Of a stretch of DNA of 9,136 nt, positions 6,189 through 9,136 are shown one piece after another (the first letter of the stretch is position 1; every line of letters starts with the position of its first letter). Made by a program: the position numbers and the translations under genes. The notes under the pieces are model-generated. The model had not been told where the DNA came from. It worked only from the letters and a program-made list of their open reading frames with translations, and searched no databases. This stretch comes from Dehalococcoidales bacterium (lineage in GTDB: Bacteria > Chloroflexota > Dehalococcoidia > Dehalococcoidales > UBA3254): the NCBI GenBank assembly GCA_028718465.1, contig JAQULX010000087.1:1-9136 (forward strand), in the 5' to 3' direction.

Positions 6189-7049
6189 TTATGTAAAGGT
6201 CAGCATTCTGTTAACTGAAGTGAATTTAAAATCCCTTAAAAGCCGCCGCATCTTTCTTTCCGTGCTGGACAAATTCCAGTAGTGGTACCAGTTGAGCATC
6301 GGTACCCTGGGATGTCCGGGGTCCAGTTCCCACGGATGAATGTAACACACCGCGGATTGCTTTTTTAAATTGATTATTTTCAGTGCGTTCTTGATGAAAT
6401 CATATGGGAAAAACCTCAGGTAAAAACCGCCGGCGACCGGAATATTATAGGATATGCCCGGTATTTTGAGCACTGATAACGGTATTTCCATAAAATCATC
6501 GTCATTAGTCCCGCCCCACAGATTAGATGTGGAAATCGGATACGGAAAGAGGGGAGCGTCGGACACGCCATAAAGCCGATTTTTGGTCGGAAAGACACTG
6601 GAATCATATTTTAATCCGGCACGCTTCAAGATATCTATTGCCCAGGATGTCTTTTCCGTGATACTGAACTGCGGGGCCCTGTATCCCAGTATTCTGGTTT
6701 TCTTGCCCAGTATCTTTTCCAGTACCTTAATCGATTTAAGCAAGTCCTCCTCAAATTCAGCGGGTTCCTGTTTTAACAGATTTTTATGCGCGTAACCGTG
6801 AGTTCCTATCTCATGCCCTTCTTTCTGAATCCTGAAAACCAGCTCCGGGTGCTTCTCAGCGATATATCCCAGTATATAAAATGAAGCCATAGTATTGTTT
6901 TCTTTCAGGATATCCAGCACCTTGTTAGTGGAGGCCGCCACTCTGTCCTCGAATTGCTTCCAGATCTCCACATCGAAATTGCAGTACCAGTCTTCGACAT
7001 CAATTTGCAGCATGTTGATGGCGCCCGCGGTCTTTTGTATCGTTATCAT
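6189..7049 (-). CDS. Polysaccharide deacetylase, EPS-cluster (DUF3473) type
   Basis: NodB-type carbohydrate esterase (family 4 fold), 286 residues from the chosen start. Motifs in order: DVEDW at 17-21 (acidic metal/base site), H84-G-Y-A-H88 (metal-binding H-x3-H), G-Y-R124-A-P126, DSSVFP at 149-154, PVAGG near 204-208, and HPWE with His238 near the end. The HPWELDP...HY-x-NL C-terminus is that of deacetylases found in exosortase/EPS clusters. It should remove N-acetyl groups from amino sugars in a polysaccharide or its precursor; no signal peptide is seen. ATG 7049 is preferred because GGGAG at 7056-7060 lies 6 bases upstream; GTG 7064 would add five residues without a ribosome binding site. 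It is divergent from the hexapeptide acetyltransferase, and both act on acyl groups of glycans, so a shared surface polysaccharide is plausible. Confidence 0.9.
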   Translation of the reverse strand: MITIQKTAGAINMLQIDVEDWYCNFDVEIWKQFEDRVAASTNKVLDILKENNTMASFYILGYIAEKHPELVFRIQKEGHEIGTHGYAHKNLLKQEPAEFEEDLLKSIKVLEKILGKKTRILGYRAPQFSITEKTSWAIDILKRAGLKYDSSVFPTKNRLYGVSDAPLFPYPISTSNLWGGTNDDDFMEIPLSVLKIPGISYNIPVAGGFYLRFFPYDFIKNALKIINLKKQSAVCYIHPWELDPGHPRVPMLNWYHYWNLSSTERKMRRLLRDFKFTSVNRMLTFT

Positions 7050-7055
7050 CCACAT

Positions 7056-7060
7056 CTCCC
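7056..7060 (-). promoter_or_regulatory. RBS deciding the deacetylase start
   Basis: GGGAG on the minus strand is 6 bases before ATG 7049. It supports this start over the in-frame GTG at 7064 and the ATG at 7055, which abuts the site. Confidence 0.6.
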
Positions 7061-7062
7061 AC

Positions 7063-7122
7063 ACGATATAAAATTTAGCGTTTGTTCAGGTGGCATAACA
7101 CCCTTAATTATTCTTATATCGT
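7063..7122. repeat. Spaced inverted repeat upstream of the deacetylase
   Basis: ACGATATAA (7063-7071) and TTATATCGT (7114-7122) are perfect 9-bp inverted arms, 42 bp apart, directly upstream of the deacetylase start codon. Spacing is about four helical turns plus the arm length, which would suit a looped regulator or twin half-sites. AT-rich arms can occur by chance. Confidence 0.3.
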
Positions 7123-7170
7123 CACAGGCGAATAAAATAAACCTGGTTTGCTAAGCATTTATCAGTATTC

Positions 7171-7185
7171 CGGTTACGTAAACCG
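7171..7185. repeat. Small dyad in the divergent intergenic region
   Basis: CGGTT-ACGTA-AACCG is a perfect inverted repeat in the 288-bp gap between the deacetylase and the hexapeptide acetyltransferase. A further GCGGTT follows at 7189-7194. It may be a regulator site. No gene is seen in this gap. Confidence 0.25.
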
Positions 7186-7291
7186 CCAGCGGTTCGTATC
7201 GAAATGGACCGCCGGCAGCAACGGCCTGGTCATTCCGCCTGCTAATAAGGTCAGTATTAGGCAATTTTGATTATTTAATTATTCTTGAAAT

Positions 7292-7325
7292 GCTTATTCT
7301 GGCAGCTCTGCCAATAAGCTATACT
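7292..7325 (+). promoter_or_regulatory. Dyad and -10-like box before the hexapeptide acetyltransferase
   Basis: GCTTATT (7292-7298) and AATAAGC (7313-7319) are inverted, as are the inner GGCAG (7301-7305) and CTGCC (7308-7312), with a 2-base asymmetry. TATACT (7320-7325) follows at once and matches a -10 box at 5 of 6 positions; no good -35 is present. Initiation near 7332 would leave only about six bases before ATG 7338, which lacks a Shine-Dalgarno sequence. This is compatible with a near-leaderless mRNA under activator or repressor control. Confidence 0.3.
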
Positions 7326-7337
7326 TAAGTCAACACG

Positions 7338-7904
7338 ATGAAAAACAGGGTTGAAGTCAAAAGACACGACACGGAAAATTTTCAGCCGGGAAGCCTCCTG
7401 GACACTCTTAAACGGAGTGCCGGTCAGCATGGTTATTACGGATTCTGGAATGTTTTGTATTTCAGTTTTTGGGCGGCTGTTGACTACTTTCTGAATCCCC
7501 TGGCAATGTATTCCCCTGTGCCGCCGAATATGAGAGTACATATTCAAAGAGCCAGGGGGGTAAAAATCGGAAAAAACTGTCTGATAGGCTTAAACGTAAT
7601 GCTGGACAGCGTTTTCCCCAATTTCATTACGATCGGCAATAATGTATCCCTGGCCGGTCACAACTGCATAATATGCCATTCGACCCCATACAGTCATTTT
7701 GACCCTTATATATCGAGCTACGTTGCGCCTGTGGTTATCGAAGATGAAGCCTGGATCGCTATCGGGGCCATCATTCTCCCCGGAGTTACGATCGGCAGGG
7801 GCAGCGTCGTAGCCGCGGGGTCCGTGGTTACTAAAGATGTTCCGCCGCATACGCTGGCAGCGGGCAACCCGGCCAGAGTGGTTAAATACCTGACAAAACA
7901 ATAA
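7338..7904 (+). CDS. Hexapeptide-repeat (left-handed beta-helix) acetyltransferase
   Basis: This 188-residue acyltransferase has a short hydrophobic N-terminal segment (about 36-57), then a left-handed beta-helix from about residue 66 to 165. The hexapeptide pattern is clear in VKIGKNCLIG, ITIGNNVSLAG, VVIEDEAWIAIGAIIL and VTIGRGSVVAAGSVVTKDV. It ends with the standard AAGNPARVVKYL cap. His108 and His114, in AGHNCIICHSTPY, are candidates for the catalytic histidine. Relatives such as maltose/galactoside or capsule O-acetyltransferases act as trimers and acetylate sugar hydroxyls from acetyl-CoA. Substrate is unknown; context favours a surface glycan sugar. ATG 7338 is kept because it precedes the whole conserved region, though it has no Shine-Dalgarno sequence. 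No terminator is evident after the TAA. Confidence 0.85.
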   Translation: MKNRVEVKRHDTENFQPGSLLDTLKRSAGQHGYYGFWNVLYFSFWAAVDYFLNPLAMYSPVPPNMRVHIQRARGVKIGKNCLIGLNVMLDSVFPNFITIGNNVSLAGHNCIICHSTPYSHFDPYISSYVAPVVIEDEAWIAIGAIILPGVTIGRGSVVAAGSVVTKDVPPHTLAAGNPARVVKYLTKQ

Positions 7905-8021
7905 CAGTGATCTGAGCGTAAGTACCCCTGATTTCCTTCTATTGCTTTATTTTAGCGTGCTTCTTAAGGCTAACATCAGCATATCCCCTCTTATATTAGC
8001 TGTCATCCCCTGTGATTACCC

Positions 8022-8067
8022 TTGACCATACTTAACCCATAATGGTATAAATACCTACCGTATTGCG
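8022..8067 (+). promoter_or_regulatory. Sigma-70 promoter with spacer dyad, copy 2
   Basis: -35 TTGACC (8022-8027), an 18-bp spacer, then -10 TATAAA (8046-8051). The dyad ACCAT-N12-ATGGT (8025-8029 / 8042-8046) is conserved while part of its interior (TGC versus CAT) has changed. The block is 40/46 identical to 2009-2054. Initiation near 8058 gives a long leader. It implies shared control of two paralogous secreted proteins 6 kb apart. Confidence 0.75.
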
Positions 8068-8171
8068 CTTGTATACTGCTTGTTTTCGTAATACGTGCCC
8101 TGAATGTTTTCATTCTTCAAGGGCATCACAGGAAAGGAGGGATCCGTATATCCAGCAAGAAGTAATTGAAT

Positions 8172-8298
8172 AAACAGGTTGTCATGCCGGAATACGTTGG
8201 AGCAAAGCATCTCCAAGTGAAAAGGAGAATTCATCAGGCATGTTTTCCCGTTACATGTAAACCTCAGTACGCGCCTACAAAAGGCAGGCAACCTGTTT
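8172..8298 (+). ncRNA. Candidate structured 5'-leader RNA (multi-branch, possible riboswitch-like element)
   Basis: A long closing helix P1 pairs AAACAGGTTG (8172-8181) with CAACCTGTTT (8289-8298) perfectly, and two more pairs are possible inward (U8182-G8288, C8183-G8287). Inside it lies an irregular hairpin: CATGCC/GGCATG (8183-8188/8237-8242), GAAT/ATTC (8190-8193/8229-8232) and TTGGAG/CTCCAA (8197-8202/8211-8216) with loop CAAAGCAT. Then come a palindrome TTACATGTAA (8251-8260) and GCCT/AGGC (8273-8276/8282-8285). P1 ends 22 bases before the Shine-Dalgarno sequence. AACCTC (8260-8265) could pair with GAGGTT (8323-8328), and the P1 3' arm could also pair with AGGTT there, giving a plausible translational switch. 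It matches no riboswitch class I know. Helices are seen directly; function is inference. Confidence 0.4.
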
Positions 8299-8320
8299 CT
8301 ACAGTTCACCGAATAATACG

Positions 8321-8326
8321 AGGAGG
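8321..8326 (+). promoter_or_regulatory. RBS fixing a TTG start
   Basis: AGGAGG is 10 bases before TTG 8337. The spacing is longer than ideal, but the start is confirmed by the signal peptide aligning residue for residue with the paralogue starting at 2220. Confidence 0.7.
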
Positions 8327-8336
8327 TTATCTTAAC

Positions 8337-9136
8337 TTGAAAACCAGACATGTTGCATTAGGTTTAATTCTGGTCTTAACAATTATCGCATCTTTAATCG
8401 GGACTATTCGTCCCGGCATAGTAAACGCGGCAGGCTGGCTGAGCGGGTGGGCCAACCGCGTTCCCCTGACCGTCGATCAATCCAAGATCGATGCAAACCT
8501 CACTGATTTCCCGGTTCTGGTCTCCCTGGGCAAGTCTTCCGGCATGAACGAAAAGGACCTCTCCCAGGTCATCGACCAGCTCGGCAATAACTCCCTGAAG
8601 ATCGCCTTAACCACTTCCGACGGCGTCACCCAGTGCTACGCCGAGATCGACAAGTGGGATACCCTGAACAAGCAGGCTTATCTGTGGGTCAAGATGCCCT
8701 CCATCTCCTCTTCCGGCGATAACACCTTCTATCTCTACTATGACCCCAGCCAGACCGATAACTCCGCTTACGTGGGACCTGCCGGATCAGAGGCGGCCCA
8801 GAATGTCTGGGACGACTCCTTCAAGACTATCCTCCATATGGGTGAGGATACCGGCACTGCTCCCGGCAACTATAAGGATTCCACCTCCAGCGCCCATCAT
8901 GCCACTGCCGGAGACTCCGGCGCCGTCCCCTCTCTCTCCGAAGGCAAGATCGGAGACAGCCAGTCCTTTGCCGGAGGGGATTACCTGCAAATCCCCGACC
9001 ATAACGATTTCTCGGTGGCTACTACCGGAGAGCTTACCATCAGCTTCTGGCTCAGTCCCAACGTTCAGAATATGGCCGGCTCCGACTACGTCCACTACCT
9101 GGGCAAAGGCAGCAGCGGCAGCTATGAGTGGGCTTT
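8337..9136 (+). CDS. Secreted DUF2341-LamG protein, third paralogue (3' end off window)
   Basis: The reading frame is open from TTG 8337 to the last base (266 codons plus two bases), so the protein is truncated only by the window. Residues 1-31 form a signal peptide nearly identical to that of the gene at 2220: the pattern ALGLILVLTIIASLIGTIRP matches GLGLILVLSILASLVGTIRP, and AAGWLSGWANR is identical. DUF2341 covers about 34-152, with TQCYAEIDKW and FYLYYDPSQTDN. A LamG-like domain begins near residue 162 and is cut mid-domain. Codons change abruptly: the signal peptide uses A/T-ending codons, while the mature part is dominated by C/G-ending ones (TCC, ACC, CTC, AAG). It is driven by promoter copy 2 and a structured leader. 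Whether C-terminal repeats follow cannot be seen. Role is inferred as extracellular glycan binding. Confidence 0.85.
   Translation, partial: MKTRHVALGLILVLTIIASLIGTIRPGIVNAAGWLSGWANRVPLTVDQSKIDANLTDFPVLVSLGKSSGMNEKDLSQVIDQLGNNSLKIALTTSDGVTQCYAEIDKWDTLNKQAYLWVKMPSISSSGDNTFYLYYDPSQTDNSAYVGPAGSEAAQNVWDDSFKTILHMGEDTGTAPGNYKDSTSSAHHATAGDSGAVPSLSEGKIGDSQSFAGGDYLQIPDHNDFSVATTGELTISFWLSPNVQNMAGSDYVHYLGKGSSGSYEWA

Larger units (their letters stand above)
7905..8336 (+). other. 432-bp intergenic region with promoter and long leader
   Basis: No credible gene is seen. Positions 7905-8021 hold nothing I can identify, including no clear terminator for the preceding acetyltransferase. From 8022 the region holds the second promoter block, then a leader of about 279 bases. 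That leader has several hairpins (TGCCCT/AGGGCA at about 8096-8126, GGAT/ATCC near 8149-8162, and the larger structure at 8172-8298) and a Shine-Dalgarno sequence. Confidence 0.6.

Noticed and set aside
8203..8210. CAAAGCAT loop and CACAGGAAAGG upstream, resembling parts of a class I c-di-GMP riboswitch
   Set aside because: The order and spacing of the conserved segments do not match, and the conserved GGGACGCAAAGCC-type core and its receptor helix are absent.
8240..8260. Six-codon open frame (MFSRYM) in the leader, as a possible leader peptide
   Set aside because: The nearest purine-rich site is about 12 bases away, and such short frames are expected by chance. It overlaps the predicted hairpin.
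8055..8351. 98-codon minus-strand open frame across the structured leader
   Set aside because: It overlaps the promoter, leader, RBS and TTG start of the third paralogue and has no recognisable domain. Its composition is explained by the intergenic sequence.
8787..9095. 102-codon minus-strand open frame inside the third paralogue
   Set aside because: Gly/Val/Ser-rich antisense shadow of a C-ending-codon gene that shows DUF2341 and LamG signatures on the plus strand.
1..9136. CRISPR arrays, tRNA/rRNA genes, insertion sequences or integrase attachment sites
   Set aside because: No regularly spaced short repeats, no cloverleaf or rRNA-like segments, and no transposase or integrase reading frame were seen on either strand.

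Overview
This is a bacterial window of moderate GC content. It has Shine-Dalgarno-led genes, two good sigma-70-type promoters, and TTG starts behind strong ribosome binding sites. Gene content is an accessory cell-surface/exopolysaccharide region. The host cannot be fixed from sequence alone; an environmental anaerobe such as a Chloroflexota/Dehalococcoidia-like lineage is a low-confidence guess, because large secreted DUF2341-LamG proteins are common there and in related uncultured groups.

Layout from left to right: (1) a GNAT-fold acetyltransferase at the left edge, possibly 5' partial, facing (2) a membrane acyltransferase of the acyltransferase-3 / fucose-4-O-acetylase-like group on the minus strand. 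(3) A 491-bp divergent region with a perfect 14-bp palindrome and a sigma-70 promoter. (4) A secreted DUF2341 + LamG protein with two C-terminal copies of a beta-rich domain on Pro/Thr linkers. (5) A strong 18-bp-stem hairpin, then a second, shorter secreted DUF2341 + LamG protein. (6) A hairpin-rich convergent gap and a minus-strand polysaccharide deacetylase of the EPS-cluster (DVEDW/DUF3473) type. (7) A plus-strand hexapeptide-repeat acetyltransferase. (8) A second copy of the promoter block, a long and apparently highly structured 5' leader, and the start of a third DUF2341 + LamG protein (TTG start at 8337), which runs off the right edge.

The genes fit one theme. Three or four enzymes would decorate a surface glycan (two soluble acetyltransferases, one membrane O-acyltransferase, one N-deacetylase). 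Three exported paralogues carry lectin-like LamG folds and probably bind or organise a glycan outside the cell. The most interesting signals are regulatory. Two of the three paralogues share a 46-bp promoter block (40/46 identical), with a dyad spanning the -35/-10 spacer, a TTG start and a near-identical signal peptide. The leader of the third paralogue can fold into a closed multi-branch RNA whose closing helix competes with a possible Shine-Dalgarno-sequestering pairing. This looks like a co-regulated family of exported glycan-binding proteins, possibly with a new cis-regulatory RNA.
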